64,000 bases of DNA from Engraulis encrasicolus (taxonomy: Eukaryota; Chordata; Actinopteri; Clupeiformes; Engraulidae), in NCBI RefSeq assembly GCF_034702125.1, contig NC_085880.1:43643286-43707285 (forward strand). The letters run 5' to 3'. Positions 51,502 to 63,509 of the stretch are shown here, piece by piece; positions within the stretch are counted from its first letter, which is position 1, and each line of letters opens with the position of its first letter. The translations under genes and the position numbers were made by a program. Below the pieces are notes generated by a model. It saw only the letters and a program-made list of their open reading frames with translations, was not told where the DNA came from and searched no databases.

Positions 51502-53112
51502 GAGACAAGCCACTAGACTCACCGGCCCTCTACGTACTTAAGAGCTCTCGGGTATTCAAAGACAAATACAGTTCAAGTGACATGAAGCTAGAAAGAACAG
51601 GACACTCCATATATCCCTGAGCAAGAGTACCACTGTCTTCCTCTGTTCCTTGACATCTGTTTTTCTTTGTATTATCTAATCCCTCCAAGTGTTCCGCAAA
51701 GAAAGATGCGATCAGAGCACACACATGCAGTAGCCTGTGTGACCTTTAAACATATGTGATGTACTCTTCGAAACGACTAGGTGATCTTCAAGATCCTATT
51801 CAGTAAATCACATTGCATGTAGCATTGCATGCAGTGTTGACATCGATGGTCTCTATTAGTGTACCAGCAATGCAAAGAGTTTAACAGTAACCTCAAAAAA
51901 GGGCCTCAAAAAAGGGCCTCTTGATCTTTCAGGATATTATTTGAAAACACAACACTATTTATCTATGCAGCGAAAAGATACTGATGGACAAAAAAAGATA
52001 ATTGCTTTTTTCCCAGGTCAGATTGAGGGATTTTTTTTTTCTTTATAAAATTCTTCTGTGGTTCAAGGCAAAAAGGTTATGACATGACAAAATACAGACC
52101 CTGCAGTAGGCCTACAAGCCTACAGGGACTCTTTAGCTTTATACAGGATGTTTGGTCCTGTCACCCTTGACAAATATGGCTGCTGGCCTAAAATGTGTAC
52201 AGTAACAGTGGTCAAGGTTGGCATCAGTTGGAAGTATATATTCGTTTCTTTGAAAGCACGACTAGCATGAAAGGACAGGTATGGCCGTTTCAATGAAGGT
52301 TTACCTGCAAAATGTACGAATGTAGGCTATATGATGTATTGTGAATCTTGATGCTTGACCCGTCAGCATCACCTTCTCTTCAGGTTTGTTAACGTTTTGT
52401 TTACACACGGGCTGTTTACATGACCTTAAGGGAGCGTGCCAAGGTAGAGGTAGAGCATTCACAAAATTTACTCATTGAGTTCCACAATGCCTTTGTTCGG
52501 TGTATAGAGAGCTTTAGAAGTAGCTAACCGAGGTGCATTCTGTCGCTAGCCCATGCCTCTGCTGTGGCCTATCCTTGACGCATATTAGCCCCTCACTCCC
52601 ACTGTTGTCTGCCACCATAACGAAGGCCTTTTAAACCATCTGTATTCACTGTCACGGGGACGAAAGGAAGGCTGTGGAGGGCTTTTTGCTTTGTGATGAG
52701 ACACGATCAGCCCTGAAACCATTTTTCTTTGTGCTACAGACAGGATTGCGCTTTAACAGCGAGCCATGTGCTCTGCCTGTGCTGTAGGCCTACTGTATTT
52801 CAGGAATGCACGCCAGCCCTGCCCACACCAATCTGCCGACGGCTTTAAAGACAAGAAATCCACCATTAGACCAGCAGTCACAGGTGCTTTAGTAGAATCA
52901 ATATGACTTTCTATGAAAATAGAATACTGCAGTACGATTCGCGAAACAAAAACCTGTTAGGTAAAAAAACAACAACAGCTTTTCGTCGAACAAAGAACCC
53001 TGCATAATCAAACGCTAATTCCATACACGCTTCCATAAGTACATGGCTTCAAAGTACTGGTGTGTGGTGCTGCTCCTCGCCGCCCCTCGGAGTGGCAGTT
53101 TGTGAACACACT
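51502..53112. other. no feature recognised
   Basis: Unique DNA. A short tandem CTCAAAAAAGGGC repeat lies at 51892-51919. Confidence 0.5.
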
Positions 53113-53314
53113 GGGCCTTTCTCAAAACCTAGTGCAGTGCACTTCCAAGTGTATCATTCTAATTAGTCATGCCCAGTGATTGGATACTCTTTGGTGAACT
53201 CTTCGGAATATCCAATCACTGATTGTGACTAATAAAGAGTATCCAATCACTGGGGTGTGACTAATTAGGCTGATACACTTGGAAGTGCACTGCACTAGGT
53301 TTTGAGAAAGGCCC
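53113..53314. mobile_element. foldback MITE (GGGCCTTTCTCAAAACC)
   Basis: The left arm GGGCCTTTCTCAAAACCTAG runs through CACTTCCAAGTGTATCA and is inverted at the right end. Flanking 3-bp ACT on both sides suits a PIF/Harbinger-like element. A second inverted pair, AGTGATTGGATACTCT, lies inside. Confidence 0.8.
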
Positions 53315-54059
53315 ACTGACTCCATGAAAACAGGTATCTGGTGCCAAGGTGCGGTGGGCTGATGATGCATGGTGCTAAACAGCAGATGCTAAGGTTAGCG
53401 CTGCCCTCTCTAAGGGCTCTCACGGGGGAATAATAATCCATCGCGCAAGCCGCACCGTTGGCAGAAATAAACAACTTGTTTCCCCTTCTGACTCCATACA
53501 TCTTCATTTAACAACTTGAGCTCACCTTTAAATTTGTCATCCCTCTCCCCGCAATAGGGATTGATGGCTTTTTGCCCATGTTTAACATCCATAGTCTATA
53601 TGGAATGCCTTCCACGCTGCCAGAGTATGTGCCATCATAAAAACAATGAATGACAACATATTTTTGATGAGAAACAAGTGCAGGATCATGCTATGAAAAC
53701 ATGGTGTATGTAATTCATTTTCACAAACAAATCTTCTCAGCTCTAGACAATGTAATTTGGCCAAGAATATGGTGTTGCAATCCATTCTTTCTGCTCACTC
53801 TTCATAACATTAAAGAGTGGAAAATATATCGGCGTCTCCTTTCACGGTCATTAAATCGTAATGGCTGCTGTCCCTGTATATATTTTTCTCAGTGATGTTA
53901 ATCTCACTGACAACGCTGTATGCTGCTGGGTGCATGTCACTGTGTTATGCAGTTTGCTCTAGTTGTATTTCATGATGGATTTTTTAAGGATAACTGGACA
54001 TGTGTATGTTCACAGTTGCTGATTTAAAGATACTCTTTACTTTCAGTTGGAACCTAACA

Positions 54060-54448
54060 GGAATGCATTACCCCACTCATTTCTCCCGAACAATTTGCCA
54101 TTACCTCCACCAAGGCCGCGGTCGCGTTGGTTTGTCTGTCTGCAGGATAACTCAAAAACGTATCAACGGATTTGGATGAAACTTTGTGGGGTTGACCAAA
54201 GGAACAAGTAATTAATGTTGGTGGTGATCCGGACCACAAACCGGAACCAGGATTTTAAAAAAGATTCTTCGTCATTGCTAGGCTAGAAATCTAGACGCCC
54301 CTAGTGACCACAAATTGAATTGCGGGACAGGGCGAATTTTGACACTCCACAAAAAGAAGGCAGGGAGACTTAAGATGAAAACTGGGTGTAACATAGTCAT
54401 CAAACAGCTTCCTTGGCGGAGGTCTGCACTCTCGCAGTGCATTTCTAG
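54060..54448 (+). mobile_element. Helitron-like non-autonomous element, 3' end
   Basis: Contains the common fish repeat text GGATTTGGATGAAACTTTG and GATCCGGACCACAAACCGGA. It ends with a small hairpin (TGCACT/AGTGCA, 54425-54441), then ATTT and CTAG (54445-54448), followed by T. A hairpin just before CTRR is the Helitron 3' signature. The left end is not defined. Confidence 0.5.
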
Positions 54449-54885
54449 TTGTAATAAGTTTTTCTTTTATTGTGACAACTCATGAGTCACACACAGTCTT
54501 TGACATCCAGAAATTGTTTCATGAATTGGAAAAGGGTGGACTGTTATCACTGTGTTATGGGATAGTGCTGTGCGGCATGAGTCAATTATTTTCAGTGTAT
54601 TTTATCCACAGAAGAAAGAGAAGAAAGAGTGAAAGAGAGAAAAAAGGAAGATAAGCCAAACAAAGCTGGAGAGACCAAATAGGATATTTAATATTTTAAA
54701 AAGCCTCTGTTATCTGTGTCATATTTCCCCCAAGAGAACCTTTTCAATAAAAAAAGATGAGAAATGATGACTAATGTTCTCAGATGCATCGGCTATACAT
54801 ACAGTGTTTGAAAGTAATGAAATAAACGGTCCGCATGAGAGAAGTTAGGAAGTAGACAGAAGAGAGAAGGGGGTGGGGAGGGAGG

Positions 54886-54888
<3 letters not shown>

Positions 54889-54958
<70 letters not shown>

Positions 54959-54959
54959 C
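54889..54959. repeat. (GA)n microsatellite
   Basis: About 30 GA units after a GGGA-rich lead-in. Confidence 0.98.
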
Positions 54960-55079
54960 AATGGTGGAGAGAGAAGGCAAGAGAGATGCTGCAATTGATT
55001 TTTGTACTACTAAAGGTCTCTGTTCAGAAATATCACTGGTGAAGGTGACACCTTCAGACAAGCGAAGTGGACTGCCAAC

Positions 55080-55231
55080 CAGGGAGCTGACAGGGGGTAC
55101 AGGGGTCAATGGTCCCGGGCCCAGGGAGAGATGGGGCCCAGAAGTCGGTCTCCATTACATTGAGTGTATTGAGTTGGGGGCCCTTTCTGATGACTTTGTC
55201 CTGGGCCCAGCCAAAGCTGTCAGCGGCCCTG
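55080..55231 (-). mobile_element. hAT-type MITE family B, copy 3
   Basis: Reverse orientation, ending GCTGTCAGCGGCCCTG. Perfect 8-bp duplication CTGCCAAC at 55072-55079 and 55232-55239. Confidence 0.9.
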
Positions 55232-55632
55232 CTGCCAACCATAAGAGGTGCTTGCTGGGTGCCGGGGAAAAGGGACAGTCTTGTTAATCCACTTACAAAA
55301 TGGTTTGTCTTTGTTCCCCCATCATCTCAACTCTCCATTCGTCCCCATTGCCTATTGCTCTCTATTTCTAAGGGTTTCTTATTTCATCGTTCACACACAG
55401 GGAGAAGAAGAAGAATGTTTTTTATTCGACTGGTATGCAAATTCAATTTAGTGTGCTGTAATTGTATGCATAGCCGTTTCTCCCTACCCTTACCATTCGT
55501 TTAAAAAAAAAAAAGAAAGAAGAAAAAAAACACATGATAATCTAGGTCACACTGTCTGTGGCTCGCATGAGTAATTTAACTACCGCCTGTGCCCATTCCT
55601 CCTCGGAGACCAGTTTGGTCAACTGTGGGCTG

Positions 55633-56144
55633 CATGGCCGTAGCCAGGAGTTTAAAATAAGGGAGGTCCACAGACATTTTTAAAGGTGCACTGTGTAGGA
55701 TGGTGCCCAGAGTATCTATTGCAACTACCATGCTGCTCATTGAAACTGTGCTGTCTTCTGCCCATTTTGGTATTTTCATTAATATTTGCTAAATAATAAA
55801 CTAATATTTACTAGTATGACCAAAATACAATATGTTTGCTGCTGAAAATATCTATTTCTGGAAATTCAAAATGGCGGAAAATGGAGAAGATCCCCTTTTT
55901 CATGTATGAAAAGTGCAATTTTCCCAGTCATAATGAATACTTTAATGAATTTGATGGTGGTGGTAGGCCTAAGTATTCATGAAAAAATCACTTTTGTGAA
56001 TGGGCAACATCAATTCTGGAAATAAACTAGTTAACTACTAAAAACATGCAAAAGATATGCATGCAAAAACTGAGATTAAAAAAATATATTATTTTCTCTA
56101 AAAATTAGGGAGGTCTGGACCTCCCTTATGTGGCTACGGCCATG
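55633..56144. mobile_element. hAT-type MITE (CATGGCCGTAGCCA), host of a nested MITE
   Basis: CATGGCCGTAGCCA and TGGCTACGGCCATG are exact inverted ends. Perfect 8-bp duplication GTGGGCTG (55625-55632, 56145-56152). Its core is occupied by the TTAA-type element at 55684-56032. Confidence 0.9.
55684..56032 (+). mobile_element. TTAA-type MITE nested in an hAT element
   Basis: Starts AGGTGCACTGTGTAGGATGG after TTAA (55680-55683) and stays similar to 21994-22362 through GGAAATAAACTAG, then loses its right terminus. It lies wholly inside the element at 55633-56144. Confidence 0.8.
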
Positions 56145-56649
56145 GTGGGCTGTTACTGTGGGCTAGACTCCCTCCGAAGGCTCAGTCTCTCCCTGCAAAC
56201 TGGCCCAGCTGAAAAGAGAGATAGCCATGCACACACTCGCCTCCTCCCCCATGCCTTCCCTTCCCTCCTGCTGCCTTGTAACCAGTGGCAGAGATGACTT
56301 TCACTAAGTGAATGGGCGTCTCTTGGTCACATTTTCAATGCAAGCATAGGAATGACTATAAAGAGCAAGGTGGGAAAAAAGAGCTAAATGCTTTTTCAAA
56401 GCTTTTAAAGTCTATGCCCTGAAACTGGTCCAGCTAAAAAAGAAAGATAGTCACACACTCGTCTGCCTTGTAGCCTACACCCCTCCTACTTCTGCACTGT
56501 GGGAGATTCATTCACTGAGTGCATTAGTATATGGGTATTTCTTGGTCAAATTTGCAATGCAAGAACAGAACCGCCCTTACAATAACAAAGGGGAATCCAT
56601 TGAGAATACAATTTGACTACACAGGTGAAAGAGCAAATTGACAAATTCA

Positions 56650-57345
56650 TACACAAAATGCTTTTTAGGGGTCGGTCCTATGTTCCCCTCTTCCAGGGAA
56701 CATAGGACCCTTTTTTCAAAAAAGGGTTCTATGTTCCCCACTGCTTCAAAGTAGACTGCTGACACATGGCAAAGTGCAGGTTGTTGTTGTACCTCTGACA
56801 AGTTAGGGTTAGGGTTAGTTTTGGGAAGGGCACAAATTGAAAACTCAGAAACATTGCATTACGACAGGTTAGGTTTAGGGATGGTTTTGGGAAGGGCACA
56901 ATTTGAAAACTCGGAAACATACAATGCGGGGAACTTAGGACCCTTTTTTCATAAAGGGTTCTATGTTCCCCGCTGCTCCCAAGACTGCTGAAGCATGGCA
57001 AAACGCAGGGTATTGTTGTACCTCTGACAGGTTAGGTTTAGGGGGGTTAGTTTTGGTCAGGGCACAAATTGAAAACTCAGAAACATTGCATTACGACAGG
57101 TTAGGTTTAGGGATGGTTTTGGGAAGGGCACAAATTAACAACTCACTAAACATTGCATTTCTAACAGGTTAGGTTTAGGGATGGTTTTGGGAAGGGCACA
57201 ATTTGAAGACTTGGTAGCATACAATGCGGGCAACATAGAACCCTTTTTTAGAAAAAAATGTCCTATGTTCCCCTTTCCCATGCAAAGACAGGGGAACATG
57301 GGACCCAGGGAACATAGGACGTGGGGAACATAGGTACGCTCCCCT
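56650..57345 (+). repeat. complex tandem array with GGTTAGGTTTAGGG units
   Basis: A unit of about 64-70 bp (AGGTTAGGTTTAGGGATGGT, GGGAAGGGCACAAATTGAAA) recurs at about 56802, 56866, 57030, 57098 and 57167. A longer unit of about 233 bp carries palindromes such as GGGGAACWTAGGACCC and GGGTTCTATGTTCCCC (near 56690-56740, 56935-56975, 57230-57280). Confidence 0.88.
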
Positions 57346-57639
57346 TTTTTATGGCTAAGTCTCTTCCCTGAAACTGGCCCGGACATAGGTGGGCACAGAT
57401 ACAGTAGGGACAAGGTGGTGCTAAAGCACCTACCCCTTTACCCTACTGGACATAAAATGCCCTTTTGAATGTGAAAGCTCTTTCTTCAAAGTTTGTTGAC
57501 ACAATGTACTGCGGTCCATGTTGACATGATCTGAAATCATCTGCAAATTCTTCACAATCAAAACCATGTGACAATTGAATAATGCCACTGATATATAGCC
57601 CCTAGACTAGTCTAGTAAGGCAGACGGAAGTTCCACATG

Positions 57640-57661
57640 CCCCCCCCCCCCCCCCCCCCCC
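57640..57661. repeat. poly-C run (22)
   Basis: Uninterrupted C run; its length is likely uncertain in the assembly. Confidence 0.95.
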
Positions 57662-58948
57662 TCCCCTCAGCACCTGCCATCCTAAGGTGCTGTTTCCATG
57701 TAGCAGGATATTTTTTTAGAAGGGTTTATTTTTCTCCTGTTGAGGTGTAAACGCAACATGTGGATACAAATAAATCCTCCATTGTAACAAATGCGTTTCA
57801 GCCCCGTAAAAAAAATTGTATCCTGCTTTTTATGACTGGATTTTAAATATCTGCTACGTGGAAACGGAAGGTCAAAACCAATGCAAAACCAATGTATCCA
57901 GGAGAAAAAAATATCCACATATAAAAATATCCAGCTATGTGGAAACAGCACCTAAATGTCTGTGCATGCCTCTGTGCCCAGATGAAAAGAGAGATTGCCA
58001 CTATAGCCTGGACTGCCCTGCCTGTCCCCCTCCTGCCTGGCGACACTGGCAGAGATGAGTTTCCCTCATCACTTCTCTCCAAGGGTGACCAGAGGTTTGA
58101 TCCTTTTTTCTTCTTCTTCTCTCCATCCACCACTAAAAGGTTTACCGTTCCCAGCACCAAGCAGTTCAAGCAGTCACCCATCTAGCCAGCCACCCACCCT
58201 CAACTCATTTTTCAACAACCTTTGAACCTCGAGTCACTTTATACGCCCACTTGCTGCTACACACAGTTACAGCTCCTATCTCTGTCTTTTGTGGGTTTTA
58301 GGGGGGAGCAGTGCACATTCCGTTGAGCGAGATGTCTCGTTTAAAAAAAAAAAGGCTTTCCTGTCAGGATGTGTCCATCTCACTTTTTTTCCAGAGCTGA
58401 ATAAGAAGGAGCGTGATGGTTTGTCGTCTCGACACTGATGTTGTAATCAGTACAGCTAATCTGAACCAATCACCACACACTGACGCTGCTGCTGCCGCCG
58501 ATCCCGGTATACTGGAAATCCAGGTTAATCAGGCATTAATTAACAGCTGCACACATCCACCAGCAAACCCCAGACGACACCTGAGGCTGGAACGAATCTC
58601 GTCCAGATATCAGCTTGTGGGTCGGGGGTAGGGGTAGGGTGTCTCTCGCATCATGAGTTCCTGCTATAGGTCCCTGCTGGTTGGACAAGAGGAGACAACC
58701 GACCGCGCGAGTAGCTACACAACAACACACCTTTGGAACACGCCGTGAACCTGCTCACGACTCGTAAGGTAGCGCGGCGTGCCGTGTCCCGAGATTGTGG
58801 CGCGCGGTACGGTAGCCAGGTGGCAAATTAATCCCAGCTCCTGCCATTTACACAAGCAACCTTCCCAACAATGCTGCTAATGATGCACAGCAGCATGCGA
58901 TGCGATGAGAGGAGAGAGAGATGGAGTAAAAATAGCTCTGGTGGTGGA
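57662..58948. other. no gene recognised
   Basis: Unique DNA. At 57683-57955 TAGCAGGATATTTTTTTAG-like text recurs inverted (AAAATATCCAGCTATGTGGA), a possible old TIR element. Confidence 0.45.
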
Positions 58949-59151
58949 CAGGGTTGCCAGATGAGGCTGATGATTTCCAGCCCAAAAAATGCTCAAAACC
59001 CGGCCCGCCTAGAAGCACAAAATCCCGCTCAATTCTATTGATTTCTATGGCAAAAATTGGGCGGGTTTTTCTGCTAAATGCCATTTTTACCCGCACACGA
59101 CCATCCTCAGCAGCCCAATTGGGCGAGAAACAGCCCGATCTGGCAACACTG
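58949..59151 (+). mobile_element. hAT-type MITE family A, copy 4
   Basis: CAGGGTTGCCAGATGAGG to ATCTGGCAACACTG. Flanks GTGGTGGA and GTGGTGGT match at 7 of 8. The interior closely follows copy 1. Confidence 0.85.
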
Positions 59152-60917
59152 GTGGTGGTGGAGCAGCTGACGGAGCAAAGAGGCTCAGCTTGCATACTAA
59201 TTAATTATTGAGAATGAGGCACTAACTTCTAATGAGTGGAAGAAGAGGTTTTATATTGTGTTTTGGAGAACTTTTATTGATAACAGTCTGTCATGGCCTA
59301 TCAGCTAGTAACTTACCTTGCAGCACACTTTGCTCGCTCGCTTGCCGCTCCTTGGTAGAACAACAAGCTCGGTGGCAGGTTGTTGGCTTACTCTGTGAAA
59401 ACGATTAAAATTCTGATGCTGGTGTTTTGATACACCTGTCAGTGGTACTTTCCGCAGATGTTTGTTGTTGCTCTTTGTAATTGCTCGCTATTATGCTAAT
59501 GCTTGGCAAAAACTGTTTAATTTATCGTCTAAACATTGTTCTCACGACATTCTTAGTTGGTATTCAGGTGGATGCGGGGATGCCCAATCATAAGAAATGG
59601 GTACAGCATGAAATGAAGAACATTGTATTTTTTACCAGCCCCAACAAGGCCTTAACTTATTGTTTTGACAGCATGTTTTTTTTTTTTTTTTTAAACTTGT
59701 AAGCCTCCTCGATCTACCAATACAAATATGTTCACCATTGATAGCAATGCTACAGGGAAAATAACTAGAGGAGAGAGGGGAAGACCTGTCAAAAGTCGGT
59801 GGATTAGTTCATCCAAATGCTGCAAACAGTTTTCATGCCCTCAACACTCAGGAAGTAGGTAGCAGACAACTAAACAAGGCGGCTGTGAACAGTCTGCATT
59901 ATTGATGAAAACTATGGCAACGCTTTTACTCTACCTTTTAAACTCGAGCTGTTAGGTTATCAGCAGCCTCTCTCTTAGCCCCTTTTTCATCCACACTCAA
60001 TCAGGACTGTTGGCCCACTGGGAAAATGCCCTGTATGCCAGACTACCAGTCCAGCCCTGTTCACACCTTCTAACGTGTGAACATGCTTGGCTGTGCACTG
60101 ACCCGTCTGTGCTGACCGCAAGCCACTCCTGACCCTCTCTCCATTTGGCCATGTGCACGGGCACCATGCACCTCCCTAACATATGTGTTTCAAACGACTC
60201 GCCATCAACCAGGTCTATCTAAGTAACCACAACTAAGATACTTAAGTAACCTGAACTAAAAAAATGCAGTTCATGCAACACTAAAATGTGGTTCCACAGA
60301 GGCCACCATTTTATAAAAGGCAATGCCAACAGACCACGTGGCTGATGCTGCTGCTGAACAGCGGATAGATAGGAAGCCTTCATCTTTCACCACACATCCT
60401 GCTCTTACCACCTAGTGAGACATCTCCATATTTTTTTTTTTATCATAGGGCTGCTGGGAATTGCTCTGTTATATGGCAGATAACCTCCATCACAATATCA
60501 TAGTTTCTTGTGCCAGCATCAAGCGTTAATCACGTTATTTTGCTAATCTTATTTTGCTAATCTAGTTATTTTATGCACAGGTATGCGCATAAAATATGCG
60601 TCAATGTTGTACCATACGTGCATACGCATTACTTTGTTTGGTGATGTCTGTCACAAGCATTATAATACTTTATGTTTCCCTTTTTGTAGGCTACCTGCTG
60701 TCAACGCTTAAGAGAGGGCAGGCCTATTCTGTTTTGTTTTGTTTGGCTTTGGTCTTTTCATGATAAAGATCTGCTGACTTCATAAACACCCAAGGTTATT
60801 GAAAAGTCACCTGCTTACGTATATAAAAATAGAGATTGTCAGAAACGACATCAGTGAGTTTTCTGCACTGAAGCCCCAAAAATCAGCAGATAGAAAGAAT
60901 ATTGAAATATGTAAATG

Positions 60918-60920
<3 letters not shown>
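59152..60920. other. no gene recognised
   Basis: Presumed CSMD intron. It holds only the hAT end at 59999 and unique AT-rich DNA. Confidence 0.5.
59999..60058. mobile_element. solo right end of an hAT-type element
   Basis: GGCCCACTGGGAAAATGCCC, then CTGTATGCCAGACTACCAGT and CCAGCCCTG. It matches the interior and end expected for the 7907 family, with no left end nearby. Confidence 0.5.
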
Positions 60921-60985
<65 letters not shown>

Positions 60986-61031
60986 TTTTCTCTCTCTCTC
61001 TTTCCCTCTCTCTCTCTCTCTCTCTCTCTCT

Positions 61032-61116
<85 letters not shown>
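60921..61116. repeat. (CT)n microsatellite, interrupted
   Basis: About 196 bp of CT dinucleotides with a few CCCTCTTTT and TTCTTT interruptions. It ends about 280 bp before the Sushi exon acceptor on the gene's sense strand. Confidence 0.97.
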
Positions 61117-61117
<1 letters not shown>

Positions 61118-61319
61118 TCCTTTATAAATGTGTGCACTTCATTACGAATAATCACCAACATAACAATGTTCTCCATCATGTGCCCGAAGGTAAATGGGAA
61201 ACAAACAGAGCATGTCATAAGGAGACGTGATTTATGTACTTATACAACTGTCTGCTCCTTTCAGTCTGGTTTTGCCCTTCTAACTTTTGTTACGCCTTGA
61301 GAGATGACATATCCATTAA

Positions 61320-61637
<318 letters not shown>

Positions 61638-61701
61638 TAGACGTGTGTGCAATAAATGGAAGACGAATGGATCAGACATTGTTAAAAAAATGTCACTGTA
61701 C

Positions 61702-61921
61702 GGTTACACTTTACTTGGTGTGTCACTGCATAACACATGCATAGCAGTTGTTATACACAATACCTACACATGAAGGATTCTATAAGACATTCATAGCAAA
61801 CCTTTCATAAACATGGAATATAAAAGGACAAGCAACTTGTCAAAGTAAAAGTTTCATCTAACCCCCTCATAAAAGCTGTTATTCATGTGTTATGCAGGGA
61901 CATGTCAAGTAAAGTGTTACC
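61702..61921. mobile_element. short TIR element in the CSMD intron
   Basis: Begins GGTTACACTTTACTTG and ends CAAGTAAAGTGTTACC, a 16-bp terminal inverted repeat with one mismatch and a 220-bp span. It resembles the GGTAACACTTTA element at 49447-49735. The target duplication is not clear. Confidence 0.65.
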
Positions 61922-62134
61922 TACCAACTGTACTATAACTGTACTATAATCAACTACATTAAAATGTGCATATGGTAGCCTACATACAGTGCATGTTCGA
62001 TTCAGGTTTTTTTTTTCTGCTGTTATTAAATGGTGGCTATTAATAGTCCATTATTGTGCTCAATTTCTAAACAGCACCTTATCTTGTTTGAACCATGCAT
62101 ACAGTACGTAGTATGAGAATCACATGGCTGTTGT

Positions 62135-62340
62135 CAGTGTTGCCAGATTTGGCTGTTTCCCGCCCAATTGGGCTGTTTGGGATGGCTATCTGCGGGTAAC
62201 AATGGGTAAAAAGGGCATTTGGGTGGGTTTTTCTGCAAATGTATGGTCATTTCTAATCAATAGAATTTAGTGCAAACTGGGCACATTGGGTTTTGTGTAT
62301 CTTTTGGGCTGGAAATCACCAGTCTCATCTGGCAACCCCG
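62135..62340 (-). mobile_element. hAT-type MITE family A (CAGTGTTGCCAG), CSMD intron copy
   Basis: Starts CAGTGTTGCCAGAT and ends ATCTGGCAACCCCG. Inside it is the reverse complement of the element at 27475-27658. The flanking 8-mers GCTGTTGT and GCTTTAGT match at 6 of 8 positions, a decayed hAT-size duplication. It ends 11 bp before the duplicated CUB pseudo-exon. Confidence 0.75.
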
Positions 62341-62351
62341 GCTTTAGTAAT

Positions 62352-62440
62352 CTAGTTTTACTGTCTATGTCTTGTTCCGTTGCACAGCGGAAGGCTCCTG
62401 TGGCGGCACGTTGAGGGGGACCACAAGAACAATATCCATA
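62352..62440 (+). pseudogene. truncated duplicate of the CUB exon (pseudo-exon)
   Basis: This copy matches 63085-63174 closely: the pyrimidine-rich intron end, an acceptor CAG at 62385-62387, then about 50 nt of exon. If spliced from the Sushi exon it keeps frame, reading [11 protein letters not shown] and then TTRTISI followed by TAA at 62439-62441. Homology stops at that point. It could be an inert relic, or a stop-containing alternative exon that would truncate the protein after the first Sushi domain. No strong donor follows; GTAACT near 62473 is the nearest plausible one. Confidence 0.82.
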
Positions 62441-62703
62441 TAAATAAAATTATTAATTTAGTAAATTGACTGGTAACTGAAATAAGCCATAATAAACCAA
62501 AATGAGCTAAACTATTCCACTGGTTCTTTACAAGGCTTATATACTGTGTATGTATTATGTTTTTTTGTAGTACTTGAATGGGTTTAGAAATTAACCAACT
62601 TCATCGAGTTGTGAAACCGGTCGCACAGAAAAAATAGTGTGGCAAGCAAGGCCCATGTTTGGGGGGCCTTGGGTGTAATCTACCGGAATATGGGGGGCCT
62701 TAA

Positions 62704-63045
62704 AGGGAAATGCCACTATTTTGGGGATTAATACATTTAAAATCGTTGGCTGGGGTTTATAAAGGTGGTAAAGTGTCTTATTTTTCATGTTAAGCGTTGT
62801 CTTGCTTTAAGACAAGTTAAAAGAGGGAGTATGTCGCTAAGCTAGTGAAAGTCTATGGATCCGTGTAGCATTGTTACATGCTACACGGATACATTGACTT
62901 TCACTAGCTTAGCGACATGCTCCCTCTTTTAACTTGTCTTAAAACAAGACAACGGCTTACATGAACAATAAGACACTTTACCACCTATATAAACCCTGGC
63001 CAACGATTTTAACTGTGTTAAGCCCCAAAATAGTGGCATACCCCT
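62704..63045. mobile_element. foldback TTAA-type MITE, about 170-bp arms
   Basis: The two halves are near-perfect reverse complements around an 8-nt loop at 62871-62878. Both ends lie inside TTAA (62700-62703 and 63046-63049), with termini AGGG and CCCT and the motif GCCACTATTTTGGGG inverted at the far end. TTAA flanks suit a Kolobok- or piggyBac-type non-autonomous element; the AGG start favours Kolobok. Confidence 0.8.
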
Positions 63046-63083
63046 TTAAGTTGTCATGATAAAGTTTGGGAACTCCGCCCTGA

Positions 63084-63332
<249 letters not shown>

Positions 63333-63509
63333 TGAGAAATCGATGTTCTTCTTCTTTTTACGGGTGTCAGAAGGGCCGTGAAATAGCCTCTCAGAGGTCT
63401 GAGGAAGGAGGTTTTGTTTTACGACGTACCACTACAGTGCAGTGCATGTACTGTATGCAAGAGCATGCCTCATACTATAGGCTTTGTGGGATAGGGATGG
63501 CAGGCTGGT

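Noticed and set aside
62473..62478. GTAACT as a donor for the pseudo-exon
   Set aside because: The context is a weak donor match and the stop codon comes first; noted but not called as a splice site.
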